Notes: generated by a model from the sequence alone, not told the origin. A DNA stretch of 64,000 nucleotides from an uncultured Bilophila sp. (GCA_910585945.1 CAJUHZ010000010.1:12562-76561); one strand, 5' to 3'. Positions 38,019 through 50,340 are shown, counted from the first letter of the stretch. A program made the numbers and translations.

Positions 38019-39802
38019 GGCGCGGGCTGACCGCCCGTGCGGGCGGAGGTGTTCGCCTGGATCGCGTGCTCGCGCAGGGTGGGGGGCAGGATTTCCCGGA
38101 GCAGCGCATCCACCCCGAGGGGGTGCAGCTTGCCTGTCCTGGCAAGGGCGCGGTGGGCGTCGAGGGTGCGGAGGTTGGCGCTCATGTTCTTGTTGAACAG
38201 GGCGTCCCCCGCGAATTCCCGGCGCAGCAGGTTCATGTGGCGGGCGTAGTCGGCGTCGGGCACGGCCGCGAGATCGTCCAGGCGATCCTTGTAAAAAAGC
38301 GTTGAGGCGCGCATGGCGTCACGGCAGGATTGGGCGGCCTGTTCGTAGCCGCGGATGAGTTCGGCGCGTTTTTTGTATACCGCACCCGTCTTGTCGGAGA
38401 TTTTTCGGTTTTCCTCGCTGTAGCGTTTGATTCTGTCCAGACTGATGTTCAGGCGGACGGCATAGTTGCGGATGGTTTCCAGCATGTATGCGGCGGATCG
38501 GACCTGACCTTCGGCGGCGACGCTCCGTTCCCGCTCCAGGGCGATATTGGCATCCTTGATCACGCCGCGCAGGGTGAGCAGGTTTGTCCGCGCCGTCGGG
38601 TCCCGGGTGATTTCCAGAATGCGGTCGATTTCCCGAAGGGGATCCGCGCCGGACGCGATGATCCTGTCCTGTTCGCCCCGGTCCTGTTCACCCAGTCTGG
38701 CCCATTCCTTTTGCAGCAGATCCGTGCGCCCGCCGTCCGGGGTGTTGATGCCGGAAAGCGCGAGGCGCAAGCCCGTATCGCGCGCGCCGCGCACTCCCCG
38801 CGCGTGGACGGGCGGCATTTCCTCCCGGCGTCCGGGCAGGATTTCCGGCCGGGAAGCGTTGAAGCCGCCGCCCTTGCGGAGCACTCCCCCGGCGGAGCCG
38901 TGCAGTCTGTTTCCCAGCGAAAAGCGGAAATGTTCCAGCATCATTTCGGCCACGTTGCCGGCCATGTCATGGATGCCAAGGGGGTTGGGACGGCGCGAGC
39001 CGACAGGCTCGGGCTTTTCAAAAATGCGGGCCGCGCCCTCGGGCCGGAAGACAGCGTAATCCTCCAGGTCCGTTCCTTCTTCCAGCGGATGAAAGTCGTT
39101 CTGACGCAGGGCGTCGCCGGGCACGCGATCGCCGCCGCGCGCGGCGTACTCCCATTCCGCCTCGGACGGCAGGCGCACAAAACCGACGTTTTTGGGATCG
39201 TTCTCGAAGCGGGGGATCGCGTCCGGCGCGTTGGCCACAAGCCATTCGTTGTAGCGGCGGGAAAATTCCACCGCGTCGTACCACGAAATATCCGTTCTGG
39301 GGCGAATATCGTCGTCCGTAAAGGGCGGGACAGGGCAGCTTGCTTCCATCACGGCCCGCCATTGCAGCGTGCTGACTTCATACTTGCCCATGAAGTAATA
39401 AAAGCGCTCCTCGGCATCGTCCGCGGCGTTGCCCGCATTGAGCCGCTCGCGCCAGGCCGGGGGCAGATCCGCAACGCGGAACGGGCCGGAAACGCCCTGG
39501 GCAAAGCGGCGTTCGTAATATTCCATGCCGGGTCTGTCGGCGCCGTCCGTGCCCATGATCAGAGGAACATCCTGCAGGAAGCCCCGGGCCGGAACGCCCA
39601 CGGGCACAAACACCATGCTCAGACCGCAGGGCATGGGCAGGATGATGTCGCCAGCGGCGGGACGCGGGTTGAACGCCTGTTCGAGGCGTACTTCGTTTCT
39701 GCTCTGCAGACCGGCCGCGGACAGCAGGGCGGGGCGCAGGAACGCGATCGGAAAGAGGGCGATGACGAAGACAAGGGCAGGTGCGAGAGGGCGGGCGGCC
39801 AT
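38015..39802 (-). CDS. SUMF1/FGE-domain protein with C-terminal helical region
   Basis: A 595-residue exported protein (hydrophobic N terminus ALVFVIALFPIAFLRPALL). Residues about 50-360 form a formylglycine-generating-enzyme-like domain: YYFMGKYEVSTLQWRAVM, ISWYDAVEFSRRYNEW, VRLPSEAEWEYAARGG, and GIHDMAGNVAEMM. The segment that carries catalytic Cys in true FGEs reads LRKGGGFNASRPE with no Cys, so formylglycine synthesis is unlikely. The last 220 residues are charged and helical. Its ATG is 3 bp after the mqsA stop, so it may be transcribed with the toxin-antitoxin pair. Role unknown. Confidence 0.8.
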   Translation of the reverse strand: MAARPLAPALVFVIALFPIAFLRPALLSAAGLQSRNEVRLEQAFNPRPAAGDIILPMPCGLSMVFVPVGVPARGFLQDVPLIMGTDGADRPGMEYYERRFAQGVSGPFRVADLPPAWRERLNAGNAADDAEERFYYFMGKYEVSTLQWRAVMEASCPVPPFTDDDIRPRTDISWYDAVEFSRRYNEWLVANAPDAIPRFENDPKNVGFVRLPSEAEWEYAARGGDRVPGDALRQNDFHPLEEGTDLEDYAVFRPEGAARIFEKPEPVGSRRPNPLGIHDMAGNVAEMMLEHFRFSLGNRLHGSAGGVLRKGGGFNASRPEILPGRREEMPPVHARGVRGARDTGLRLALSGINTPDGGRTDLLQKEWARLGEQDRGEQDRIIASGADPLREIDRILEITRDPTARTNLLTLRGVIKDANIALERERSVAAEGQVRSAAYMLETIRNYAVRLNISLDRIKRYSEENRKISDKTGAVYKKRAELIRGYEQAAQSCRDAMRASTLFYKDRLDDLAAVPDADYARHMNLLRREFAGDALFNKNMSANLRTLDAHRALARTGKLHPLGVDALLREILPPTLREHAIQANTSARTGGQPAP

Positions 39803-39805
39803 GCA

Positions 39806-40201
39806 TCAACTCTGGAGTTCCTGAAGCCGGGAGGGGTCATTATTCAGAAGCTGAAAAAGCTGCAACAGCGCCCGGGGCGGCTTTGCCTTGCCCAACTCGT
39901 AGCGGGAAAAGGCGTTGGCTCCGCCGCCGAACAGTTCCCCGGCTTGGCGTTGATTGAGGCCGAGCTTCTTTCGTACAGCCAGAACAAAGCCCGGATCGTA
40001 CAAATCCGCATTCACCGAATGTTCGAATTGTTCCATCATTCTGTCCAGAGTCTCACATTCCGTGCGGTCCAGGGTGATCTCGTCACACACGGGGCACTTG
40101 TCCCCCACAAGGGAAAAGACGGTTTTACGTCCTTTATAGGTATAGGGCACGAGATGGCTTCCATGTTTCAGTTTGGATCCGCCGCATACGGGGCACAGCA
40201 T
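39806..40201 (-). CDS. mqsA: MqsA family antitoxin
   Basis: 131 residues with the two-domain MqsA layout. The N-terminal zinc domain has MLCPVCGG and DKCPVCDE (two CxxC pairs) and neutralises MqsR; the C-terminal Xre-type helix-turn-helix (VRKKLGLNQRQAGELFGGGANAFSRYE) binds DNA palindromes. It is 2 bp downstream of mqsR, toxin first, which is the typical mqsRA order. It probably represses its own promoter through the palindrome at 40512-40524. Confidence 0.93.
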   Translation of the reverse strand: MLCPVCGGSKLKHGSHLVPYTYKGRKTVFSLVGDKCPVCDEITLDRTECETLDRMMEQFEHSVNADLYDPGFVLAVRKKLGLNQRQAGELFGGGANAFSRYELGKAKPPRALLQLFQLLNNDPSRLQELQS

Positions 40202-40203
40202 GT

Positions 40204-40467
40204 TTATAACTCCTTGAAAGAAACTACAAGCACATCGTTCACAACAGTCCGTTTGATGTAGAGCATACCCGCCGGAGACGCATGGTGGTATATACCTTGC
40301 CAGATCTTGTGATTGTTGTAGCTTGTCATGCTTTTACAAAATTCCCCACGCTCAAGGTTGAACACTTCATTGAACATGGCTTGCGAGCGAAAGCCAAGGC
40401 GGCGGGCGCACTGCAAGGCGGTTGCCGTGGAGCGCACGTTTCCGGCCGCAACAAGTTCCTTGACCAC
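40204..40467 (-). CDS. mqsR: MqsR family mRNA interferase toxin (start region frameshifted)
   Basis: The open frame gives 87 residues from GTG 40467 and keeps the MqsR active-site residues: Lys in FCKSM, Gln in IWQ, Tyr in LYIK and Lys in SFKEL. Family members cleave mRNA at GCN/GCU sites. The family-like N terminus is encoded further up (…NTPHCPLSVVKEL) but its ATG at 40499 is one base out of frame: ATGG is followed by six A, where seven would give a 98-residue protein, the length of E. coli MqsR. GTG 40467 has no ribosome site. The toxin may therefore be off, phase-variable or miscalled by one base. Confidence 0.85.
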   Translation of the reverse strand: MVKELVAAGNVRSTATALQCARRLGFRSQAMFNEVFNLERGEFCKSMTSYNNHKIWQGIYHHASPAGMLYIKRTVVNDVLVVSFKEL

Positions 40468-40506
40468 GCTCAGCGGACAATGCGGGGTATTTTTTCCATG
40501 CTGTAA

Positions 40507-40534
40507 AAATTACCCTAATAGGGTGATTTGTCAA
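40507..40534 (-). promoter_or_regulatory. mqsRA promoter with internal operator palindrome
   Basis: TTGACA (40534-40529) and a -10-like TAATTT (40512-40507) flank a perfect palindrome ACCCTA-A-TAGGGT at 40512-40524. Its position inside the promoter and its form recall the AACCT-N3-AGGTT operators bound by MqsA in E. coli. Confidence 0.65.
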
Positions 40535-40597
40535 GGTCGCCCTGTGATCCTGGGCGTCATTTTACAGATCAGTTATTGATCTCCCCGATCCGCCCGT

Positions 40598-41850
40598 CTA
40601 CACCGTGCGCAAGACCTCCGAGGGTTCCACCCGGAGCGCGCGAACGGCGGCCGGCAGGCTTGCCAGCAGCGAGAGGAGCGACACGCCTGCCCCTACCAGC
40701 AGAAAATGGCTCAACGGGAGCCTTGCCACAGTTGCGCCGTCAAAGGCGGCGGCAAACAGGACGTCCAGCCCGGTCCCTATGCCCAGGGCCAGCGCGCCGG
40801 CCAGCAGAGTGCCGCCCAAGGCGGTGGCCTGAGTCTGGACCAGGGGGAAGATCAGGATCGCTGATCCGGGAAAACCGAGCAGTCGCAGCATCCCGAGATC
40901 GCGATCCTTGCGGCGCACCGCGGCCAGCATGGCGCTGGCGGTGGAGGCGGCGAACCCCGCGCCCACCGTGGCCGCGATAAGGACAAAGAGGGCGGTGAGC
41001 GCGGCGCGGATCTGCTGGAAGGTCCGGATGTCCCGCGCGCTGGTCCGCACTTCGACGCCAAGGGTCAGAAAGTGTTCGCGCAGCCGCGCCACGCTGTCCA
41101 TATCGCGCGCGTAGAGCCGGAAGCGGGCGAAGCGGCGTTCCGCCGGCGCTTTTTCGCCTGGCGCGTCAAAGGCCGGCACGGCAAAGCCGTCCCTGTAATT
41201 TTCCATGTCTTCCAGCAGGGGGAGGAGGATGAAGGCGAGGGCGCGCGCTTCCGCTTCCGGCGGGAGAACCGCCTCCACCCCGAGTTCAAGGGTTCGCGCT
41301 TCAAGCCCGCCCGAGGGCGTGGCGCGACCGAGACGGACGCGCACCCTGTCTCCGGGCCGCACGTCCAGGCGTTCGGCCGCGAGCGAGGAGAGTGTGACCT
41401 TGTCGCGCCCGCCCGGCACGGCATGGAAGCGTTCCAGCAGAGGGTCGCCCGGCCCTGTGGGTTCCGTGTCCACCGGGCTGAAGCGCGCGCTTCCGGAGGT
41501 GCCGCCGGCTTCCATCTGAACTGTGGCGGAGATATCCCGTGTTTTGGGAATGACGAAGGCGACGTCCGGCCTGCCTGCCAGAGCCGCCAGCCAGGAGCGC
41601 GTGTACCCCGGCCCGCTCCCCGAAGGCGTAACGCTGAGCAGAGCCGGATTTTCCAGCAATCGTTCCTCCAACGTGCCGACGACTCCGTTGCGCAGACCGA
41701 GCAGAAGAAGCAGCGGAACAAGCGCGCTCACCAGCGAGATCACGGCGCAGAGGGTAAGGTGGCCTTCATGCAGCCAGTCACGCAGGGCCAGCCGGCAGGC
41801 CGTGCGGAGCGCGCGCAAGAAGCCGGCGCGCCGGGGGGAGGCGGGGGGCG

Positions 41851-41854
<4 letters not shown>
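40598..41854 (-). CDS. FtsX-like ABC transporter permease
   Basis: A 418-residue membrane protein of the MacB/FtsX type: one span near the N terminus (LCAVISLVSALVPLLLLLG), a large periplasmic domain, then three spans (LFVLIAATVGAGFAAS, ALGGTLLAGALALGIG, FLLVGAGVSLLSLLASL). The cytoplasmic loop VRRKDRDLGMLRLLGFPGS is the family's coupling element. It overlaps the ATPase gene by ATGA. Such pairs move lipoproteins, peptides or drive mechanotransmission; the cargo is unknown. ATG 41854 has GGGAG upstream. Confidence 0.88.
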
Positions 41855-45026
<3,172 letters not shown>

Positions 45027-45057
45027 GCGACGCCCTGACAGGATCATGAGGCGAATA

Positions 45058-45104
45058 CACCTCATTTCGTGATTCACCCGCGGGCTGAATCATGAAATGA
45101 GGTG
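45058..45104. repeat. Long palindrome between mreB and mreC
   Basis: Arms 45058-45079 and 45082-45104 pair over about 22 bp with one bulge and one mismatch around a 2-base turn. The right arm GGCTGAATCATGAAATGAG matches the palindrome at 5-40 in 18 of 19 bases. No T run follows, so it looks more like a dispersed palindrome or attenuator than a plain terminator. Confidence 0.55.
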
Positions 45105-45208
45105 CGGACATTGCCGGGGCCGCCCCGTCGAGGGCGTGCGGATCATGAACGCCGGACGGGCCGCCCCGTCCGGAGACGGCCGGGCGCTTCTCCCGGTTTG
45201 GAATTTCC

Positions 45209-46132
45209 ATGTCTCCCAAGCGTTTTTTGCTGCTCCCCGCCCTGCTTCTTCTGCTGTATCTCGGCGTGTACAGCTGGAATCAGCGCACACATGTGCTGGA
45301 CGACTTCACCGCTTTCATCGGGCTTGAGGCCACGGGAGCCGTGTTCAAGTCCGTACTGGCCGTGCGCGACGCCGCTCACGACGCGTGGAGCCGTTATCTT
45401 GATCTTGTCGGCGTGCGCGAAGAAAACGAGGAGTTGAAGAAGCAGCTTTCCGAGGCGCGCTTCCGGCTCATTCTGGCGGCGGAAGAGCGCGCGGAACTGT
45501 TGCGCCTGCGTGATCTCCTGGCTTTGTCTCCGCCCGAAGGGTGGACCTCCGTCGCCGCGCGCGTGCTGGCCGGCCGCCTCGGCCCCAACGCGGCTCTGGT
45601 CTCCGTGACCATCGGGCGCGGTTATCTGAACGGAGCCGTGCCGGGCACGCCCGTGATGACGCCCGAGGGCATCGCCGGCCGCGTTTTGCGCGCGGGGCCG
45701 ACAACGGCTACGGTTCTCCTGCTGGCGGACCCCGGGAGCAGGGTGGCCGTGATCAGCCAGGACAACCGCGTGCAGGGCATTCTGACCGGCGCGGGGCCGT
45801 TCAGACCTCTGGAACTGGAATTCGTTTCGCACAATACCGCCGTCGAACCAGGTGAAATCCTTGTCACTTCCGGCCTGGACGGGGCCTTTCCGAAGGGCGT
45901 TCCCGTGGCTCGCGTGGTCAGCGCCACACCCTCCGATGTTTCGCCGTTTCAGTCCGTGCAGGCGGAGCTGCTGGCGGATTTGAGCCACCTTGAGGAGTTG
46001 CTGCTTATTGAGCGCAAGGCCGGCGTGCTGCCCGGCGAGGTTTCGCCCGTGCGAAGCCCGGTGGAGGATCTCGTATTGCTCCCCCGCCGTTCCGCCGCCC
46101 CGCCCGCGCCGGCCACGCCGGGGGCGCGATGA
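45209..46132 (+). CDS. mreC: Rod shape-determining protein MreC
   Basis: A 307-residue protein with an N-terminal membrane anchor (RFLLLPALLLLLYLGVYSW), a coiled coil (VREENEELKKQLSEARF) and the periplasmic double beta barrel (VLAGRLGPNAALVSVTIGRG ... TPEGIAGRVLRAGP). It links MreB outside the membrane to the elongation synthases. The stop overlaps the mreD start by ATGA. Confidence 0.95.
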   Translation: MSPKRFLLLPALLLLLYLGVYSWNQRTHVLDDFTAFIGLEATGAVFKSVLAVRDAAHDAWSRYLDLVGVREENEELKKQLSEARFRLILAAEERAELLRLRDLLALSPPEGWTSVAARVLAGRLGPNAALVSVTIGRGYLNGAVPGTPVMTPEGIAGRVLRAGPTTATVLLLADPGSRVAVISQDNRVQGILTGAGPFRPLELEFVSHNTAVEPGEILVTSGLDGAFPKGVPVARVVSATPSDVSPFQSVQAELLADLSHLEELLLIERKAGVLPGEVSPVRSPVEDLVLLPRRSAAPPAPATPGAR

Positions 46133-46599
46133 ACCTGCGCAAGGTTTTGTGGTGGGCGGCTTTTTTCGCCGTGGGCATCTGCCTGCAACGCGCGATTCCC
46201 GGTATTGACGTTCTGGCGGCGGGGCTTCTTGTGGTGTTGCAGGAGCGCAGGGGCTGGCGGGTTTTCTGGGCGGCCCTGGCGCTCATGCTGGTGCAGGAGG
46301 GCACGGGCACGCTGGATTTCGGAGCCGGCCTGATCTGGTACCCCGCGCTGATCGGTTTTTTTTTCATCGGACAGTGGCTGTTTGAAACGCGCAACATGCT
46401 GTTCGTTTTTCTGCTGAGCGCCTGCCTTGGCGCGGCGCATTTCGGAGTGGCGCTGCTCATGGCCCGTTTGCAGTATATCGCCGCGGATCTCCCGACGTTG
46501 CTTGACGAGAGCATCCTGCAGGCTGTCGTCATCCCTGTTGTCTGGAAGATCGCTTCCCTGACAAGGCGTCTTGTGGTGCCGCATGAAAATCCAGCTTGA
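46129..46599 (+). CDS. mreD: Rod shape-determining protein MreD
   Basis: A 156-residue hydrophobic protein with about five predicted spans, such as VLWWAAFFAVGICLQRAIPG and FFIGQWLFETRNMLFVFLLSACLG. Sequence conservation in MreD is low; the call rests on its size, topology and place between mreC and the PBP2 gene, coupled to both by overlaps. Confidence 0.85.
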   Translation: MNLRKVLWWAAFFAVGICLQRAIPGIDVLAAGLLVVLQERRGWRVFWAALALMLVQEGTGTLDFGAGLIWYPALIGFFFIGQWLFETRNMLFVFLLSACLGAAHFGVALLMARLQYIAADLPTLLDESILQAVVIPVVWKIASLTRRLVVPHENPA

Positions 46600-48415
46600 T
46601 CACGAAGGCTATCAACCGCCGAAAAGCGGGCTTGTTCTGCTGCAATGCCTTGTGGGAGCGCTTTTTTTCATTTTTGTGACCCGGTTCTGGTATCTCCAGA
46701 TCCACAAGGGGGAAGACTTCGCCCGGCAGGCGCAGAACAACCGCCTCCGCTACGAGCGGGTCTACGCCTCGCGCGGACTGATCCGCGACGTGAACGGCGA
46801 AGTGCTGGCCGAAAACCGCCCGGCCTTCGGACTTGCCCTGATCCGTGAAGACTGCCGGGACATTTCCGCCACGCTCGCGCAGGTCGGCCTCTGGCTGGAC
46901 ATGCCCTTTGACCAGCTTTTCGCCCGTTATCAGCAGGATATCCGCAAGGTGAAGCCGTTCGAGCCTGTGCTGCTGATCTCGGATATGCCGTTCGAGCTTG
47001 TGGCCCGCATCGAGGCCGAACTGATGCGCTGGCCTGGTCTGGAAATCGTGACCCGATCCAAGCGCCATTATCCGGGCGGGAACGAGTTCGCGCACATTCT
47101 GGGCTATGTGGCCGAAGCCAATGAAAAGGAACTGGCTGCCGACGCCTACCTCTCCCTTGGCGACACCGTGGGCAAGCAGGGGCTTGAGTATGTGCTGGAA
47201 CAGCGCCTGCGCGGGCGCAAGGGCAAATACAGCGTGGAAGTGGACGTGCTCGGGCGCTCGCTCGGCAAGACGCTCGACGAGGGGCCGCAAAATGGCGAAA
47301 ACGTCCAGCTTTGCCTTGACGCCGAGCTGCAACGGAAAATCGCCGGAGTTCTTGGCGAGGCCACGGGGAGCGTGGTGGTGATGGAACCGGGCACGGGACG
47401 CCTGCGCGCCCTTGTGACCACCCCCTCCTATGACAACAACCTGTTTGTCGGCGGGCTTTCGAGCAAAACCTGGACGGAACTGCGGGACAACCCGCATCAT
47501 CCCCTGCAAAACCGTGCCATTCAGAGCGTGTACCCGCCCGGATCGGTATGGAAGCTGATGATGGCCGGGCTGTTTCTCAAGGAAGGCGTGTCGCCGTCCC
47601 TGCGCATCAACTGTACGGGAGCGATCACGCTCGGCAACCGGGTGTTCCGCTGCTGGCGCAAGATCGGTCACGCGGGGGTGGACATGACCTCCTCGCTCAT
47701 GCAGTCATGCGACGTGTATTATTATGTGCTTGGCGAAAAAATGGGCATCGATCGCATAGACGCCTTTGCCCGCGCCTGCGGCTTCGGAGCGCCGACAGGC
47801 ATCGATCTCCCCTATGAAAAATCGGGCCTTGTCCCGTCGCGCCCCTGGAAACGCCGGCGCACGGGCGAGGCATGGTACCGGGGGGAAACGCTTAATGTTT
47901 CCATCGGCCAGGGATATACCCTGGTGACCCCCTTGCAGATGGCCACCTTTGTCAGCGCGCTGCTCAACGGCGGCAAGCTGATGAAACCTCTCCTGCTCGC
48001 CACGGACGCGCCGGAGACGCGCGGCGAAATTCCGTACACGGATCAGGCGCGCGCCTTTGTGCTGGAGGGGATGCGCCTGACAGCCGAGCAGGGAACCGCC
48101 CGCGTCCTCAGACGTAACGATGCGGTGATCGGCGGCAAGACGGGCACGGCGCAGGTGGTGCGCATCCGCATGGTGGGCGAACGCCGGCAACGAACGGACG
48201 AAATGGCGTATTTCGAGCGCGATCATGCCTGGATCGCCTCCTGGGGGCGGCGCAACGGCGAGGATCTTGTCGTCATCGTCATGCTGGAGCATGCCGGCGG
48301 AGGATCTTCCGCTGCCGGCCCTGTGGCCCGCAAGGTGTACGACGTGCTCTACAACGTGACCCCGGCCGGCTTTGTCGGCCCGCCTGAACCGGCCGGCTTT
48401 CGGCGTGTTTCCTGA
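46583..48415 (+). CDS. mrdA: Penicillin-binding protein 2 (elongation transpeptidase)
   Basis: A 610-residue class B PBP that crosslinks peptidoglycan during elongation. N-terminal anchor (VGALFFIFVTRFWYLQI), pedestal with ASRGLIRDVNGEVLAENRP, then the transpeptidase domain: SxxK at YPPGSVWKL, SxN-type SCD in MQSCDVYYY, and KTG in IGGKTGTAQV. ATG 46583 is chosen, overlapping mreD by 17 bp. It works with RodA encoded next. Confidence 0.95.
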   Translation: MKIQLDHEGYQPPKSGLVLLQCLVGALFFIFVTRFWYLQIHKGEDFARQAQNNRLRYERVYASRGLIRDVNGEVLAENRPAFGLALIREDCRDISATLAQVGLWLDMPFDQLFARYQQDIRKVKPFEPVLLISDMPFELVARIEAELMRWPGLEIVTRSKRHYPGGNEFAHILGYVAEANEKELAADAYLSLGDTVGKQGLEYVLEQRLRGRKGKYSVEVDVLGRSLGKTLDEGPQNGENVQLCLDAELQRKIAGVLGEATGSVVVMEPGTGRLRALVTTPSYDNNLFVGGLSSKTWTELRDNPHHPLQNRAIQSVYPPGSVWKLMMAGLFLKEGVSPSLRINCTGAITLGNRVFRCWRKIGHAGVDMTSSLMQSCDVYYYVLGEKMGIDRIDAFARACGFGAPTGIDLPYEKSGLVPSRPWKRRRTGEAWYRGETLNVSIGQGYTLVTPLQMATFVSALLNGGKLMKPLLLATDAPETRGEIPYTDQARAFVLEGMRLTAEQGTARVLRRNDAVIGGKTGTAQVVRIRMVGERRQRTDEMAYFERDHAWIASWGRRNGEDLVVIVMLEHAGGGSSAAGPVARKVYDVLYNVTPAGFVGPPEPAGFRRVS

Positions 48416-48441
48416 AAGCCCGGCCCGCGTTGGAACATGAT

Positions 48442-49554
48442 ATGGCATGGATTGACAGACGGCTTCTGACACACATGAACTGGGGCTTGCTCAGCTTCAC
48501 GCTGCTGCTGTTCGCGGTGGGCATCGGCAATCTGTATTCCGCCAGCGGCATTCGTCTGGAAGAGGGCATTGTTCAGTCGTCCTATTATCAGCGACAGATG
48601 ATCTGGGGAATGATCGGCGCGGCGGCGATGCTTGCCTGCATGAGTTTCGACTATCGGCACCTGCAAAGTTTCGCTCTCCCGTTTTTTCTGTTCACGCTGC
48701 TTTGCCTGCTTATGGTTCCGATTTTCGGCAAGGTCATCTATGGCGCGCGCCGCTGGATCGACCTCGGGCCATTTCATTTTCAGCCGAGCGAACTGGCCAA
48801 GCTTGCCGTGCTGGTCATGGGGGCGAGGGTGCTTGGCGCGGACGGCGAAGCTCTCGACTGGAAGCGCCTGGCGCAGGTTCTGTGCGTCGGGCTTGCGCCG
48901 GCGGCGCTCATCTTCATGCAGCCGGATCTCGGAACGGCGTTGACCGTATTGGCCCTGCTTGGCGGGATGATCCTCTACCACGGCCTCCAGCCGCGCGTCT
49001 TGCGCATCTGCATTTTGGTCATTCCCCTGCTGTTGCCGGCGGCGTGGTTCGGGATGCACGATTATCAGCGCCAGCGCATCATGACCTTCCTCGACCCCTC
49101 AAGCGATCCGCGCGGTTCGGGGTACCATATTATTCAATCGCAAATCGCCATTGGTTCCGGCCAGATATGGGGCAAGGGCTTTCAGCAGGGCACACAGAGC
49201 CAATTGCGGTTTCTGCCTGAAAAACATACCGATTTCGCCATTGCCGTGTTCGGGGAGGAGTGGGGGTTTGTCGGCTGCGTTCTTCTGATGGCCTTGTTTT
49301 GTTGCTTTCTTTTGAGTATCTTTTCAACCGTCCGGAGCGCCAAGGATCGTTTCGGAAGCACTTTGGCGGCCGGCATTTTCATTTATTTTTTCTGGCAGAT
49401 GCTGGTCAACGCCGGGATGGTTGTCGGGATCATGCCGGTTGTCGGCATTCCCTTGCCGTTTTTGAGCTATGGGGGGAGCGCCACTGTCGTGAATTTCGCG
49501 TTGCTTGGGCTGGTGCTGAATATTTCGATGCGGCGTTTTTTGTTCAAAAGCTAG
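48442..49554 (+). CDS. rodA: Rod shape-determining protein RodA (SEDS glycosyltransferase)
   Basis: A 370-residue SEDS protein with about ten membrane spans. It polymerises glycan strands in partnership with PBP2. Family marks include YGARRWIDLGPFHFQPSE, LIFMQPDLGTALT, GFQQGTQSQLRFLPEKHTDF and MPVVGIPLPFLSYGGSA. ATG 48442 is preferred to an upstream TTG. It ends 256 bp before the bactofilin gene. Confidence 0.96.
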   Translation: MAWIDRRLLTHMNWGLLSFTLLLFAVGIGNLYSASGIRLEEGIVQSSYYQRQMIWGMIGAAAMLACMSFDYRHLQSFALPFFLFTLLCLLMVPIFGKVIYGARRWIDLGPFHFQPSELAKLAVLVMGARVLGADGEALDWKRLAQVLCVGLAPAALIFMQPDLGTALTVLALLGGMILYHGLQPRVLRICILVIPLLLPAAWFGMHDYQRQRIMTFLDPSSDPRGSGYHIIQSQIAIGSGQIWGKGFQQGTQSQLRFLPEKHTDFAIAVFGEEWGFVGCVLLMALFCCFLLSIFSTVRSAKDRFGSTLAAGIFIYFFWQMLVNAGMVVGIMPVVGIPLPFLSYGGSATVVNFALLGLVLNISMRRFLFKS

Positions 49555-49810
49555 TGTCCTTCTGCAAGGGCGGGCACTACAAAATCCGTAAGGAGCCTGT
49601 GGCGGAGCAGCTTCCGTGAACGAGTGGAAACCCCGCTCTTTTGCGGATGACCCTGTAAAACAATCCACGCATGAATATGTGAGAGACGTTTTGTAATCAG
49701 GCGCTGGAGCTTCTCCAGGTGAAAATGTTCTGCCGACTGCGCGAGCAGACAGCCGCCGGGAAGGCGACGGAACCGTCTCGCGGGGCGACAAAACCGGCAA
49801 GGAGTCCGTT

Positions 49811-50170
49811 GTGGGCAAAGACGAGATCAATGCTTTTCTTGGTTCAGGCACGGTATATCACGGCAAACTGACGTTTCAGGGGGCCGTGCGGATCGACGGG
49901 AAGTTTACCGGCGAAGTCGTTTCGGAAGGCGCGCTCATCGTGGGCAAGGATGCCGTTATCGAGGGCACTCTTGATGTGGGCGAACTTGTGCTGAGCGGCT
50001 CCTTCAGCGGGGAGACAAGGGCTTCCCGCCGCGTGACGATCCATCGAACCGGGGCGTTCCTCGGCCAATTGCGCACCGCGGCCCTGGTTGTGGAGGAAGG
50101 CGCCGTCATCGACGGCCAGATCAGCATGAAGAATGACCCCGCCGATGCCGTTGACGGCGAAAGGGGATAG
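49811..50170 (+). CDS. Bactofilin
   Basis: A 119-residue polymer-forming protein. The beta-helix core shows the repeating Gly/hydrophobic rungs of bactofilins (TVYHGKLTFQGAVRIDGKFTG, then GALIVGKDAVIEGTL and VTIHRTGAFLGQLRT). Bactofilins form membrane-associated scaffolds; in H. pylori the member CcmA acts with Csd peptidases in cell curvature. The GTG start has AGGAG six bases upstream. It stands between the elongation genes and the ATP synthase operon. Confidence 0.92.
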   Translation: MGKDEINAFLGSGTVYHGKLTFQGAVRIDGKFTGEVVSEGALIVGKDAVIEGTLDVGELVLSGSFSGETRASRRVTIHRTGAFLGQLRTAALVVEEGAVIDGQISMKNDPADAVDGERG

Positions 50171-50311
50171 CGTTTTTTGCGCGCCCGCCCGTTGGTGGAA
50201 AAATGACGGCAACATCGTGATTGAAATGACTCTTTTCAATCGCGGCAGGCTCCGGAGACGCGACATGCGTGATTTGCCGGCGTGGGGAGCCGTCTTTCCC
50301 CCAAAGTGGCT

Positions 50312-50340
50312 TTGACATGATGCTCTCATCAGGGTATAGA
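50312..50340 (+). promoter_or_regulatory. Sigma-70 promoter of the ATP synthase operon
   Basis: TTGACA (50312-50317), a 17-bp spacer and TATAGA (50335-50340), 40 bp before the first atp start codon. It is the best promoter match found in the window, and it separates the atp genes from the bactofilin gene. Confidence 0.75.
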
